DNA of 64,000 bases from Burkholderiaceae bacterium (GCA_026125795.1 JAHCKM010000001.1:1674001-1738000); one strand, 5' to 3'; positions 50,999 to 61,000 are shown, counted from the stretch's first letter. Translations and numbers: made by a program. Notes: generated by a model from the letters alone, not told the origin.

Positions 50999-51583
50999 AT
51001 GCCCGCACAAATCCGCAAGCTCGTGGTGCAGGTCGACGAGACCCGCATCGAGATGGGACAGACCGTGAACCCGCCGACGCGCCGCGCGCTCGCGATGGCG
51101 GTGATTCACAACCCGTGCGCCGGCCGCTACGTGGAGAACCTCGACGAGCTGATCGCCATCGGCGAGGAACTCGGTGGCCTGCTCGGCAGCAAGTGCGTCG
51201 AGGCGCTCGGCATCCAGCCGGGCCAGGCGCACAGCTACGGCAAGGCCGCGATCGTCGGCGAAGCCGGCGAGCTGGAGCACGCGGCGGCGATCCTGCACCC
51301 CAAGCTCGGCGCGCCGTTGCGCAAGGCGGTTGAAAAAGGTGCCGCGCTGGTGCCGTCGGCCAAGAAGCAGGGCGGCCTGGGCACCGCGGTGGACGTGCCG
51401 CTCGGCCACAAGGATGCCGCGTTCGTGCGCAGCCATTTCGATGCCATCGAAGCGCGCGTCAGCGATGCGCCGCGCGCCAACGAGATCGTGGTTGCGGTCG
51501 CCGTCACCGCCAGCGGACGCCCGCTGGCGCGCGTGGGCGGCCTGCAGGTGAGCGAGATCCAGGGCCAGGACGGCCTGCGTTGA
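50999..51583 (+). CDS. DUF1185 (amino acid synthesis family) protein, copy 2
   Basis: This 194-residue paralogue of the preceding gene shares MAVIHNPCAGRYVENLDELI, HSYGKAAIVGEAGELEHAAAILHP (in parts), LVPSAKKQGGLGTAVDVPLGHKDAAFVRSHFDAIEARV (in parts) and a C-terminal RVGGLQVSEIQ. It lacks the roughly 12-residue middle insertion of copy 1. AAAGGA lies before ATG 50999. Two diverged copies in tandem suggest a heteromer or two successive steps. Confidence 0.82.
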   Translation: MPAQIRKLVVQVDETRIEMGQTVNPPTRRALAMAVIHNPCAGRYVENLDELIAIGEELGGLLGSKCVEALGIQPGQAHSYGKAAIVGEAGELEHAAAILHPKLGAPLRKAVEKGAALVPSAKKQGGLGTAVDVPLGHKDAAFVRSHFDAIEARVSDAPRANEIVVAVAVTASGRPLARVGGLQVSEIQGQDGLR

Positions 51584-51611
51584 TGTTGTTTTGACCAGGA
51601 GGGAACCTTCG

Positions 51612-52802
51612 ATGAAGCGAATCGTCACTGCGGCCCTGCTTGCGTTGTGCGCCACCGGCGCGGCGCTGGCGCAAGGGGTGATCAAGATCGGAGAGGTCAA
51701 CAGCTACAAGGTGCAGCCCGCCTTCCTCGAGCCGTACAAGAAGGGCATGGAGCTGGCGGTGGAGGAGATCAACGCCGCGGGCGGCGTCAACGGCAAGAAG
51801 CTGCAGCTGATCACGCGCGACGACAACGGCTCGCCGGGCGACGCGGTGCGCGCCGCCGAGGAGCTGGTCTCGCGCGAGCAGGTCGACGTGCTGGCCGGCG
51901 GCTTCCTGTCCAACATCGGTCTCGCGCTGACCGACTTCGCCAAGCAGCGCAAGTTCTTCTACCTGGCCAGCGAGCCGCTGACCGACAAGATCGTCTGGGG
52001 CAACGGCAACAAGTACACCTTCCGCCTGCGCCCGAGCACCTACATGCAAAGCGCGATGCTGGTGCCCGAGGCGGCCAAGCTCAAGAAGAAGCGCTGGGCC
52101 GTGGTCTACCCCAACTACGAGTACGGCCAATCGGCGGTGTCCACGTTCAAGGCGCTGCTCAAGGCGGCGCAGCCGGATGTGGAGTTCGTCGCCGAGCAGG
52201 CGCCGCCGCTCGGACGGCTCGATCCCGGCTCGGTGGTGCAGGCGCTGGCCGACGCCAAGCCCGATGCGATCTTCAACGTGCTGTTCGGCGCCGACCTCGC
52301 CAAGTTCGTGCGCGAGGGTAACACGCGCGGCCTGTTCCAGGGCCGCGAGGTGGTGAGCATGCTGACCGGCGAGCCCGAGTACCTCGACCCGCTGAAGGAC
52401 GAGACGCCCAACGGCTGGATCGTCACCGGCTATCCGTGGTACGGGGTGCAGACGCCCGAGCACAAGTCGTTCTTCATCGCGTACCACAAGAAGTACAACG
52501 ACTATCCGCGCCTGGGCTCTGTGGTGGGCTACAGCGCGATCTACTCGCTGGCCGCCGGCATCAAGAAGGCGAAGTCCACCGAGACCGAGAAGCTGGTCGC
52601 TGCGTTCCGCGGCCTCGAGCTGATGACGCCGTTCGGCAAGACGGTGTTCCGTCCGCAGGACCACCAGTCGACGATGGGCGCCTACGTCGGCAAGACCAAG
52701 AACGAGGGCGGCAAGGGCACGATGGTGGACTACGTGTACCTCGACGGCGCCAAGTTCCAGCCCAGCGATGCGGAGGTGAAGAAGCTGCGTCCCGCCGATT
52801 GA
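51612..52802 (+). CDS. branched-chain-type ABC transporter substrate-binding protein
   Basis: This 396-residue periplasmic protein has a signal peptide (MKRIVTAALLALCATGAALA) and a LivK/type I periplasmic fold: IKIGEVNSYKVQPAFLEPYKKGMELAVEEINAAGGVNGKKL (in parts), DDNGSPGDAVRAAEELVSRE and VVYPNYEYGQSAVSTFKALL. AGGAGGGA precedes ATG 51612. Family members bind amino acids, amides or aromatic acids. Its place in the operon points to nicotinate, nicotinamide or a hydroxylated derivative as ligand. Confidence 0.88.
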   Translation: MKRIVTAALLALCATGAALAQGVIKIGEVNSYKVQPAFLEPYKKGMELAVEEINAAGGVNGKKLQLITRDDNGSPGDAVRAAEELVSREQVDVLAGGFLSNIGLALTDFAKQRKFFYLASEPLTDKIVWGNGNKYTFRLRPSTYMQSAMLVPEAAKLKKKRWAVVYPNYEYGQSAVSTFKALLKAAQPDVEFVAEQAPPLGRLDPGSVVQALADAKPDAIFNVLFGADLAKFVREGNTRGLFQGREVVSMLTGEPEYLDPLKDETPNGWIVTGYPWYGVQTPEHKSFFIAYHKKYNDYPRLGSVVGYSAIYSLAAGIKKAKSTETEKLVAAFRGLELMTPFGKTVFRPQDHQSTMGAYVGKTKNEGGKGTMVDYVYLDGAKFQPSDAEVKKLRPAD

Positions 52803-52827
52803 TCTTGCAGACGGCACACCGGCGCCC

Positions 52828-54711
52828 GTGACCTTCTCGGCGTTCCTCGTTCAGCTGCTCAACGGGTTGGCCGGCGCGTCGTCGCTGTTCCTGGTGGCGG
52901 CCGGGCTGTCGCTGATCTTCGGCGTCACGCGCATCGTCAACTTCGCGCACGGCTCGTTCTACATGCTCGGCGTGTACCTCGCGGTCGCGCTCACGGGCAA
53001 GCTGGGTGCCGGCATCGGCTTCTGGCCGTCGGTGCTGCTGGCGGCGCTGGCGGTGGGCCTGATCGGCGCCGTGGTCGAGGTGCTGCTGCTGCGCCGCATC
53101 TACCGCGCGCCGGAGCTGTTCCAGCTGCTGGCCACGTTTGCGCTGGTGCTGGTGATCAAGGACGCCGCGCTGTGGCTGTGGGGCGCCGAAGACCTGCTCG
53201 GCCCGCGCGCGCCCGGCCTGGCGGGCTCCATCGAGATCCTCGGCCGGCGCTTTCCCACCTACGACCTGCTGCTGATCGCGATCGGCCCCGCGGTGCTGGG
53301 GCTGCTCACGCTGCTGCTCACGCGCACACGCTGGGGCACGCTGGTGCGCGCGGCCACGCAAGACCGCGAGATGGTGGGCGCGCTGGGCGTCAACCAGGCC
53401 GTGCTGTTCACCAGCGTGTTCGCGCTCGGTGCGCTGCTGGCGGGCCTCGGCGGCGCGCTGCAGGTGCCGCGCGAGCCGGCGTCGCTTCACCTCGATCTGT
53501 TGACCATCGGCGATGCGTTCGTCGTGGTGGTGGTCGGTGGCATGGGCTCGATCCCCGGCGCCTACGTGGCCGCACTGCTGATCGCCGAGATCAAGGCGCT
53601 GTGCATCGGCATCGGGACGGTGCAGATCGGCGGCATTGATTTCAGCTTTTCCAAGCTGACGCTGGTGGTCGAGTTCCTGGTGATGGCGGTGGTGTTGGTG
53701 GTGCGGCCATGGGGCTTGATGGGCCGGCCGCAAGGCGTGAGCCGCAACGCCGGTGCGGCCGAGGCGCCGCTGCGTCCGGCCGATCAGCGCCTGAAGGTTG
53801 CGGGTCTGGTGCTGCTGATCGTGCTGCTGGCGCTGCCCTGGTGGGGCGCCAACATGCCGTACGCCACGGTGCTGGCGATCGATCTGCTGACCGCGGCGTT
53901 GTTCGCCGCCAGCCTGCACTTCATCATGGGGCCGGCGGGCATGCACTCGTTCGGCCACGCGGCCTACTTCGGCCTCGGTGCCTACGGGGCGGCGTTGCTG
54001 ATGCTGCGCCTGCAGCTGCCGATGGAGCTCGCGCTCGTCGTGGCGCCGCTGGTGGCGGCCCTGGGCGCGCTGGTGGTCGGCTGGTTCAGCGTGCGCCTGA
54101 CCGGCGTCTACCTCGCGATGCTGACGCTGGCGTTCGCGCAGATCGTCTGGTCGGTCACGTTCCAGTGGGACGACTTCACCGGCGGCAGCAACGGCCTGAC
54201 CGGCGTGTGGCCGGCCGCGTGGCTGGGCGACAAGAGTGCCTACTACCTGCTGGTGTTGATCACGGTGGCGTTGGCGGGATGGGCGCTGCGGCGCATCGTG
54301 TTCTCGCCGTTCGGCTATGCGATGCGCGCTGGGCGCGATTCACCGCTGCGCTCCGATGCGATCGGCATCGACGTGAAGCGCGTGCAATGGGTGGCGTTCG
54401 TCATCGCGGCGCTGTTCGCGGGACTGGCAGGAGCGCTCTATGCCTTCAGCAAGGGCAGCATCTCGCCCGACAGCATGCACGTGGGGAAGTCGGTCGATGG
54501 GCTGGTGATGGTGTTGCTGGGTGGGGTGCAGACCTTGGCCGGGCCTTGGGTGGGCGCTGTCACTTTCACTTGGCTGCAGGATTCGATTGCGCGCAATACC
54601 GAGTATTGGCGGGCTTTGTTGGGCGGCGTGATCTTGCTGTTGGTGTTGGCGTTTCCGATGGGGCTGGCGGGGTGGGTGCGGTTGCGGTACGAGCGATGGG
54701 TGATTCGATGA
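52828..54711 (+). CDS. fused LivH-LivM ABC permease
   Basis: This 627-residue protein joins the two permease halves that are normally separate. Residues about 1-290 match LivH (GLSLIFGVTRIVNFAHGSFYMLG, ALGVNQAVLFTSVFALGALLAG, VVVVVGGMGSIPGAYVAAL) and about 325-627 match LivM (GPAGMHSFGHAAYFGLGAYGAALL, LTGVYLAMLTLAFAQIVWS, AIGIDVKRVQWVAFVIAALFAGLAGALYAF, each read in parts). The linker is short and carries no stop. The GTG start lies 25 bp after the binding-protein gene. Confidence 0.9.
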   Translation: MTFSAFLVQLLNGLAGASSLFLVAAGLSLIFGVTRIVNFAHGSFYMLGVYLAVALTGKLGAGIGFWPSVLLAALAVGLIGAVVEVLLLRRIYRAPELFQLLATFALVLVIKDAALWLWGAEDLLGPRAPGLAGSIEILGRRFPTYDLLLIAIGPAVLGLLTLLLTRTRWGTLVRAATQDREMVGALGVNQAVLFTSVFALGALLAGLGGALQVPREPASLHLDLLTIGDAFVVVVVGGMGSIPGAYVAALLIAEIKALCIGIGTVQIGGIDFSFSKLTLVVEFLVMAVVLVVRPWGLMGRPQGVSRNAGAAEAPLRPADQRLKVAGLVLLIVLLALPWWGANMPYATVLAIDLLTAALFAASLHFIMGPAGMHSFGHAAYFGLGAYGAALLMLRLQLPMELALVVAPLVAALGALVVGWFSVRLTGVYLAMLTLAFAQIVWSVTFQWDDFTGGSNGLTGVWPAAWLGDKSAYYLLVLITVALAGWALRRIVFSPFGYAMRAGRDSPLRSDAIGIDVKRVQWVAFVIAALFAGLAGALYAFSKGSISPDSMHVGKSVDGLVMVLLGGVQTLAGPWVGAVTFTWLQDSIARNTEYWRALLGGVILLLVLAFPMGLAGWVRLRYERWVIR

Positions 54712-55279
54712 CACTGCGTGCGACAACGGCGCGGCGCGGCGGGCGGTACCCGGGGTGGGCTCCTACTGTCGCGGTCGGCGCTGCGCGCCGACTGCGCTGC
54801 GGTGCTCGCATCACAAGGGCGGCTGCGATGCCGCTCGCAGCGGCCCTGAACGGGCCACTGCTTCATGGCTTCTCGCCGGTCCGGCCCTGGCGGGCCGGAC
54901 TCCCCCTTGTGCTGCTGCGCTCCTCGCCGCGCCACAAGTCGCCCACCCCGGATACCGCCCACCGCGCAGCAACGCTCTTGGTCCTCCTCGATGAAAACCA
55001 CGGTGGTGCTGGCAAAGCCGTGGTCGGGTGTGCGCCGGCAGCGACATCTGCGGCGCCGAGGACCGCAGAGCGCATGGCCGCGCGCGCGCAGCGCGCGCTT
55101 CCACATCTGACTCGCGTCGACTGTTCGAGCATAGCGAACGAAGTGAGCGGCGCGAGTTTCGACGCGGGCCATGCGATCGAGGACCGGAGGGGAGTCGGCC
55201 GCAGGCCGACCGCTGCAGCCGAGCGCTGGCGCACACCCGGCCGCGGCTTTGCCTCGCTCGGTCTTCGAACACAAAGAGC
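54712..55279. other. 568-bp noncoding region with inverted repeats inside the operon
   Basis: No gene is supported between the permease and ATPase genes. A 20-bp inverted repeat with one mismatch lies at 54741-54760 and 54941-54960, enclosing 180 bp. Further structures are the nested stems ACTCGCG/CGCGAGT (55110-55116, 55151-55157) around GTTCG/CGAAC (55123-55127, 55135-55139), CGCGTCGA/TCGACGCG (55113-55120, 55159-55166), and GTCGGCC-GCA-GGCCGAC (55194-55210). The gap is unusual because all other neighbours in this operon overlap or nearly so. It may be an inserted repeat element or carry a structured RNA. Confidence 0.6.
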
Positions 55280-56053
55280 ATGAGCCTGCTCAAGGTCACG
55301 CACCTCACCAAGTCCTTCGGCGGCAACCGCGCCGTCGACGACGTCTCGTTCGAGCTCGCCGCCGGCGAGCTGCTCGCGATGATCGGTCCCAACGGCGCCG
55401 GCAAGTCGACCACCTTCAACATGGTCAACGGCCAGCTCGCGCCCGATGGCGGCGCGATCACGTTGAACGGCACCGAGCTGGTTGGCAAGCGTCCGCGCGA
55501 GGTGTGGAAGCTCGGTGTCGGGCGCACCTTCCAGATTGCCGAGACCTTCGCGTCGCTGACGGTGGCCGAGAACGTGCAGATGGCCTTGTTGTCGCACGAT
55601 GCCAAGGTGTTCTCGTTCTGGCGCAAGGCCGCCGCGCACAAGCGCGACGAGGCGATGGCGCTGCTCGAGCAGGTGGGCATGGCGGCTCAGGCCGAGCGGC
55701 CGTGCAGCGTGCTGGCCTACGGCGACGTCAAGCGCGTGGAACTGGCGATCGCGCTGGCCAATGCGCCCAAGCTGCTGCTGATGGACGAGCCCACCGCCGG
55801 CATGGCGCCCAAGGAGCGCAACGACCTGATGGCGCTCACGCGCCAGCTGGTGCAGCAGCGCGGGCTTGCGGTGCTGTTCACCGAGCACAGCATGGACGTG
55901 GTGTTCGCCTACGCCGACCGCATTTTGGTACTGGCGCGCGGCAAGCTCATTGCACAAGGCGAGCCGGCACAGATCCGCGAGGACGCCAAGGTGCAGGAGG
56001 TGTACTTCGGCAGCGGCAAGACCTTCGAGAAGAAGTCGGCGGTCACGGCATGA
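55280..56053 (+). CDS. livG: branched-chain-type ABC transporter ATPase LivG
   Basis: This 257-residue ATPase has Walker A GPNGAGKSTTFN, the signature-bearing PCSVLAYGDVKRVELAIAL, Walker B LLLMDEPTAGMAPKE, the switch His in LFTEHSMDVVFAYADRI and the C-terminal VQEVYFGSG of LivG. It pairs with livF, whose start overlaps its stop. The signature reads LAYGDVKR where the typical LSGG sits, a known variation in this family. An upstream in-frame extension to 55028 is noncoding. Confidence 0.9.
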   Translation: MSLLKVTHLTKSFGGNRAVDDVSFELAAGELLAMIGPNGAGKSTTFNMVNGQLAPDGGAITLNGTELVGKRPREVWKLGVGRTFQIAETFASLTVAENVQMALLSHDAKVFSFWRKAAAHKRDEAMALLEQVGMAAQAERPCSVLAYGDVKRVELAIALANAPKLLLMDEPTAGMAPKERNDLMALTRQLVQQRGLAVLFTEHSMDVVFAYADRILVLARGKLIAQGEPAQIREDAKVQEVYFGSGKTFEKKSAVTA

Positions 56054-56790
56054 ATACCGGCAACGCCGACGTGCTGCTGCAGGCCCGCGGCATCGCCGCG
56101 TGGTACGGCGCGGCGCAGATCCTGTTCGACATCGGGCTCGACGTGAAACGCGGCGAGGTGGTGGCGCTGATGGGGCGCAACGGTGCGGGCAAGAGCACCA
56201 CGTTGAAGGCGCTGATGGGCATCATCCCGCAGCGCGCCGGCCATGTGGAGTTCATGGGCCACGACATCGCGCGCGAAGCGCCGTATCAGATCGCCCGTCG
56301 CGGCCTGGGCTACGTGCCGGAGGACCGGCGCATCTTCAGCGACCTCACGGTGATGGAGAACCTCGAGGTCGCGCGCCAGAGCGCGCGCAACTGGGCCGAC
56401 GGCAGCGCGGCGCCGAGCTGGACGCCCGAGCGGCTGTTCAAGCTGTTTCCCAACCTGGGCGAGATGCCGCAGCGCCCGGGCGGGCGCATGAGCGGCGGCG
56501 AGCAGCAGATGCTGACCGTGGCGCGCACGCTGATGGGCAACCCGCTGCTGCTGCTGCTCGACGAGCCGAGCGAAGGCGTGGCGCCGGTGATCGTCGAGCA
56601 GATGGCGCAGATGATCCTGGAGCTCAAGGGCCACGGCGTCAGCATCTTGCTGTCGGAGCAGAACATGCACTTCGCCGAGCTGGTGTCCGACCGCGCCTAC
56701 GTGCTCGAGAAAGGGCAGATCCGCTACCAGGCCACGATGGCCGAGCTTGCCGCCAACGACGAGGTGCGGCGGGCTTATCTTTCGATGTGA
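56050..56790 (+). CDS. livF: branched-chain-type ABC transporter ATPase LivF
   Basis: This 246-residue ATPase has Walker A GRNGAGKSTTLKALMG, LGYVPEDRRIFSDLTVMENL, the signature MSGGEQQMLTVARTLMG, Walker B LLLLLDEPSEGVAPV and the LivF-type end ANDEVRRAYLSM. With LivG it drives import through the fused permease. It overlaps livG by 4 bp. Confidence 0.92.
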   Translation: MNTGNADVLLQARGIAAWYGAAQILFDIGLDVKRGEVVALMGRNGAGKSTTLKALMGIIPQRAGHVEFMGHDIAREAPYQIARRGLGYVPEDRRIFSDLTVMENLEVARQSARNWADGSAAPSWTPERLFKLFPNLGEMPQRPGGRMSGGEQQMLTVARTLMGNPLLLLLDEPSEGVAPVIVEQMAQMILELKGHGVSILLSEQNMHFAELVSDRAYVLEKGQIRYQATMAELAANDEVRRAYLSM

Positions 56791-56824
56791 CCTCGTCCGA
56801 ACCGCCATGCCTCGAGGAGGGCTC

Positions 56825-57553
56825 ATGAACAGACAAGCCATGACCATGGACCGCCGCTTCTTCGTCGGCGGACTCTCGGCCGCCGCGCTGCTGGCGGCGC
56901 TGCCGGCGCGCGCCGCCAAGGTCAAGCCCGGCGCCGATGCCGCGCTGATCGTGGTGGACGTGCAGAACTGCTTCGTCACCGGCGGCACCTTGCCGGTGAA
57001 GGGCGGCGAGGAGGTGGTGCCGGTGATCAACAGAATAGCCGGCGGCTTCAGGAACATCGTCGTCACGCAGGACTGGCACACGCCGGGCCACGCGTCGTTT
57101 GCCAGCAGCCACTCGGGCAAGAAGCCGTTCGAGACCACCAAGCTGGCCTACGGCATGCAGGTGCTGTGGCCCGACCACTGCGTGCAGGGCAGCGACGACG
57201 CGGCGCTGCACAAAGACTTGAAGCTGCCGACCGCGCAGCTGGTGATCCGCAAGGGCTACAACAAGGGCGTGGACAGCTACTCGGCCTTCATGGAGGCCGA
57301 TGGCAAGACGGTCACGGGTCTGGCGGGCTACCTGAAGGCGCGCGGCATCAAGACCGTGTTTGTCACCGGGCTGGCCACCGACTTCTGCGTCAGCTGGACG
57401 GCGCAGGATGCGCGCAAGGCCGGCTTCAACGTCTACGTGATCGAAGACGCCACGCGTGCGATCGACTTGAACGGCTCGCTCGCCGCGGCCTGGAAGGCGA
57501 TGACGGCCAAGGGCGTCAAGCGCATCCAGTCGGGCGACATCGAGGTGGCTTGA
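56825..57553 (+). CDS. pncA: nicotinamidase with Tat signal peptide
   Basis: This 242-residue isochorismatase-fold enzyme has the nicotinamidase triad: Asp in ALIVVDVQNCF, Lys in LVIRKGYNKGVDSY, and Cys in VTGLATDFCVSWTAQDA, with the metal site in TQDWHTPGHASF. It hydrolyses nicotinamide to nicotinate. Unlike housekeeping PncA it begins with a twin-arginine signal (MDRRFFVGGLSAAALLAALP, ending ARA), so it should be folded in the cytoplasm and exported to the periplasm. GAGGAGGG precedes ATG 56825. It lies directly before nicAB, which would use its product. Confidence 0.88.
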   Translation: MNRQAMTMDRRFFVGGLSAAALLAALPARAAKVKPGADAALIVVDVQNCFVTGGTLPVKGGEEVVPVINRIAGGFRNIVVTQDWHTPGHASFASSHSGKKPFETTKLAYGMQVLWPDHCVQGSDDAALHKDLKLPTAQLVIRKGYNKGVDSYSAFMEADGKTVTGLAGYLKARGIKTVFVTGLATDFCVSWTAQDARKAGFNVYVIEDATRAIDLNGSLAAAWKAMTAKGVKRIQSGDIEVA

Positions 57554-57555
57554 AG

Positions 57556-58023
57556 TTGTCCACCCCGTTGACGCTCAAGGTCAACGGCCGCTCGCACGAG
57601 CTGGCTGCCGAGCCGCACGTGCCGCTGCTGCAGGTGCTGCGCAACGACCTGCAGCTCAACGGCCCCAAGTTCGGCTGCGGCCTCGGCGAATGCGGCGCCT
57701 GCACCGTGCTGCTCGACGGTGTGGCGGCGCGCGCATGCTGCACGCCGGTGGCCGGCGTCGGCGCACGCGAGGTCACCACGCTCGAGGGCCTGGCCGTCGA
57801 CGGCGCGCTGCACGCGGTGCAGCAGGCCTTCATCGACACGCAGGCCGCGCAGTGCGGTTATTGCCTCAACGGCATGGTGATGGGCACCGTGGCGCTGCTG
57901 CGGCGCATCGCGCAGCCCACCGAGGGCCAGGCGCGCGCCGCGCTGTCGCACAACCTGTGCCGCTGCGGTACCCACCTGGAAATCCTGGCGGCGGTGCAGC
58001 GCGCGGCCCAGCTGCTCAAGTGA
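57556..58023 (+). CDS. nicA: nicotinate dehydrogenase FeS subunit
   Basis: This 155-residue protein carries two 2Fe-2S clusters: the plant-ferredoxin-type site in KFGCGLGECGACTVLLDGVAARACC (in parts) and the second in QCGYCLNGMVMGTVALL with NLCRCGTH. It transfers electrons from the molybdenum site of NicB. TTG 57556 was chosen because GAGGTGG lies 8 bp upstream; TTG 57550 is the alternative. Its stop overlaps the nicB start. Confidence 0.92.
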   Translation: MSTPLTLKVNGRSHELAAEPHVPLLQVLRNDLQLNGPKFGCGLGECGACTVLLDGVAARACCTPVAGVGAREVTTLEGLAVDGALHAVQQAFIDTQAAQCGYCLNGMVMGTVALLRRIAQPTEGQARAALSHNLCRCGTHLEILAAVQRAAQLLK

Positions 58024-61000
58024 TGGCGCGCGCCGCTGGGCCCGTGGACGTGCAGCGGCCGCGGGCTGCTGCGTGGCACACGCGGCGCGAGTTCCGCGCG
58101 GCTGATGGCGTGCTGCTGGTGCTGCGCGATCCGCCGCCGCCCGTGGCGCCGGCGCCCGGCCAGCCGCCCACCGTGCCGGCCAATCCGGCCGAAGGCCCCG
58201 AGGTGCTGCTGGCGTTCGCCGACGACGGCCACGCAGTGGCGCTCGGCGGACACGTCGACCTCGGCACCGGGATCCAGACCGCGTATGCGCAGCTGGTGGC
58301 CGACGAGCTCGACCTGCCGCTCGATCGCGTCAGCGTGATCCTCGGCGACACGGCGCGCGCGCCGAACCAGGGCCCGACGATCGCCAGCACGTCGATCCAG
58401 ATCCACGCGCTGCCGTTGCGCCAGGCAGCGGCGCAGGCACGCGCATGGCTGCGCGAGGCCGCATCGCAGCAGCTCGGCGTGGCGGCCGACGCGCTGCGCC
58501 TGGAGGGCGGCGACGCCTGCGCGCCCGATGGGCGGCGCGTCGCGCTGGGCCAGCTGGTGGCCGGCCGGCACGTCGAGCTGATGCTCGATGCCGGCACGGC
58601 ACTCAAGACGCCGAGCGAGTACCGCATCATCGGCACGTCGGCCCCCCGCAAGGACATCCCGGCCAAGGTCGCGGGCGACGCGGTCTACGTGCACGACGTG
58701 CGCGTGCCCGGCATGCAACACGGACGCGTGGTGCGGCCGCCGTATGCCGGCATCGACGCCGGCGACTTCGTCGGCCGCACCTTGCTGGCGGTGGACGAAG
58801 CGTCGATCGCGCACATCGCCGGCGTGCGCCAGGTGGTGGTGATCGGCGACTTCGTCGGCATCGTCGCCGAGCGCGAAGACCAGGCCGAGGCCGCGATGCA
58901 CGCATTGCGCGTGTCGTGGAAGCCGTGGCCGGCGCTGCCGCCGCTCGATGACCTGGCGCAGGCGATCCGCGCCAACCCGGCCACGCCGCGCATCGTCGCC
59001 AGCCAGGGTGACGTCGACGCCGCGCGTGCGGCGAGCGCGACCGCGCTCGATCGCGAGTACGTCTGGCCGTACCAGATGCACGCGTCGATCGGGCCCTCTT
59101 GCGCGGTCGCCGACTGGCGGGGCCATTCGCTCACGGTCTGGGCCGGCACGCAGAATCCGCACGTCCTGCGCGCCGATCTGGCCAAACTCACCGGTCTGTC
59201 GGACACGGCGGTCGACGTGGTTCGCCTCGAGGCGAGCGGCTGCTACGGCCGCAACGGCGCCGACGACGTGGCAGCCGACGCCGCGCTGCTGTCGCGCGCG
59301 GTGGGCGCGCCGGTGCGCGTGCAGCTCACGCGCGAGCAGGAACACGCGTGGGAGCCCAAGGGCGCGGCGCAGCTGATGCGCGTGCGCGGCGGGCTCGATG
59401 CGTCGGGCAACCCCACCGCGTACGACTTCGACACCTCGTACCCGAGCAACGCGGCGCCCACGCTGGCGCTGCTGCTCACGCGCACCATCGAGCCGGTGGC
59501 GCGTGCCTTCGAGATGGGCGATCGCACCGCGGTGCCGCCGTATGCGTACGCCAACCAGCGCATCACGGTGAACGACATGGCGCCGCTGCTGCGCGCGTCG
59601 TGGCTGCGCGGCGTGTCGGCGCTGCCCAACTCGTTCGCGCATGAGAGCTACATCGACGAGCTGGCGCATGCGGCCGGCGTCGATCCGGTGGAGTACCGGC
59701 TGCGCCACCTGAAGGACGATCGTGCCGCCGAGCTGGTGCGCGCGGTGGCTGACAAGGCCGGCTGGCGTGTGCACTCGCAGCCGCAGCAGCAGGGCGCCGA
59801 TGGCGACTGGCTCAAGGGCCAGGGCTTTGCCTATGCGCGCTACGTGCACAGCAAGTTCCCCGGCTTCGGCGCCGCATGGGCGGCCTGGGTGGCCGACGTC
59901 GAGGTGCACCGTGTCACCGGCGACGTGCACGTGCGCCGTGTCGTGGTCGGGCAGGACGCCGGGTTGATGGTCAACCCGGACGGCGTGTTGCACCAGGTGC
60001 ACGGCAACGTGATCCAGACCACCAGCCGCGCACTGAAGGAGCGGGTCGGCGTCGACCCGCAGACGCGCGCCGTCACGGCGCAGGAGTGGGGCAGCTATCC
60101 GATCCTGAGCTTTCGCGACGTGCCGGTGGTCGAGGTGCTGCTGATGCCGCGCCCCGGCGAGCCGCCGCTCGGCGTGGGCGAGTCGTCGTCGGTGCCGGGC
60201 ACCGCGGCGATCGCCAACGCGATCTTCGATGCCACCGGCGTGCGCTTGCGGCAGCCGCCGTTCACGCCCGAGGTGGTGCGCGCTGCGATCAACCCGCTGC
60301 CCGCACCGCCCGCGCCGGCAGCGCCGCCGGCCGATGAAGTGCGCGAGCACGCGCAGGATCCGCAGCGCCGGCGCAAGGGCTTGCTGGCAACCGTGGGCGC
60401 GCTCGCCGCGGCCGGCATCGGTCTGCTGGGCGCCGCGCTGGGCTGGCGTCCGGCGATCGCGCCGGTGCAGCTCAGCGCGCCGCAGATCTACAGCGCCGAG
60501 CTGGTCGAGCGCGGCCGGCAGCTCGCCGCGCTCGGCAACTGCACGCATTGCCACAGCGCCGACGGCGGCGCGCCGCTGGCCGGTGGACGCGCCGTCGAGA
60601 CGCCGTTCGGCACCGTGGTGTCGACCAACATCACGCCCGATGCTGCAACCGGCATTGGCCGCTGGAGCTTCAGCGCCTTCCAGCGTGCGATGCGCGAGGG
60701 CATCGCGCGCGACGGGCGTCATCTGTACCCGGCCTTTCCATACCCGTCGTTCACGCAGGCGAGCGACGATGACCTGCAAGCGATCTATGCCTGGCTGATG
60801 GCGCAGCCGGCCGTCGTTCACGCGCCGCCGCCGGGTGAGCTGCGCTTTCCGTTCAACTGGCGTCCGCTGATGGCGCTGTGGAACGCGCTGCACCTGCAAA
60901 GCGGCCCGGTCGCGAACGTCGACGGGCGCAGCGCGCTGTGGAGCCGCGGCGCGTACCTGGTCAACGGCCTCGGCCACTGCGGCGCCTGCCACAGCGCGCG

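Noticed and set aside
55028-55279. Upstream in-frame extension of livG
   Set aside because: The 84 extra codons have no similarity to LivG and cover hairpins; normal LivG begins at 55280.
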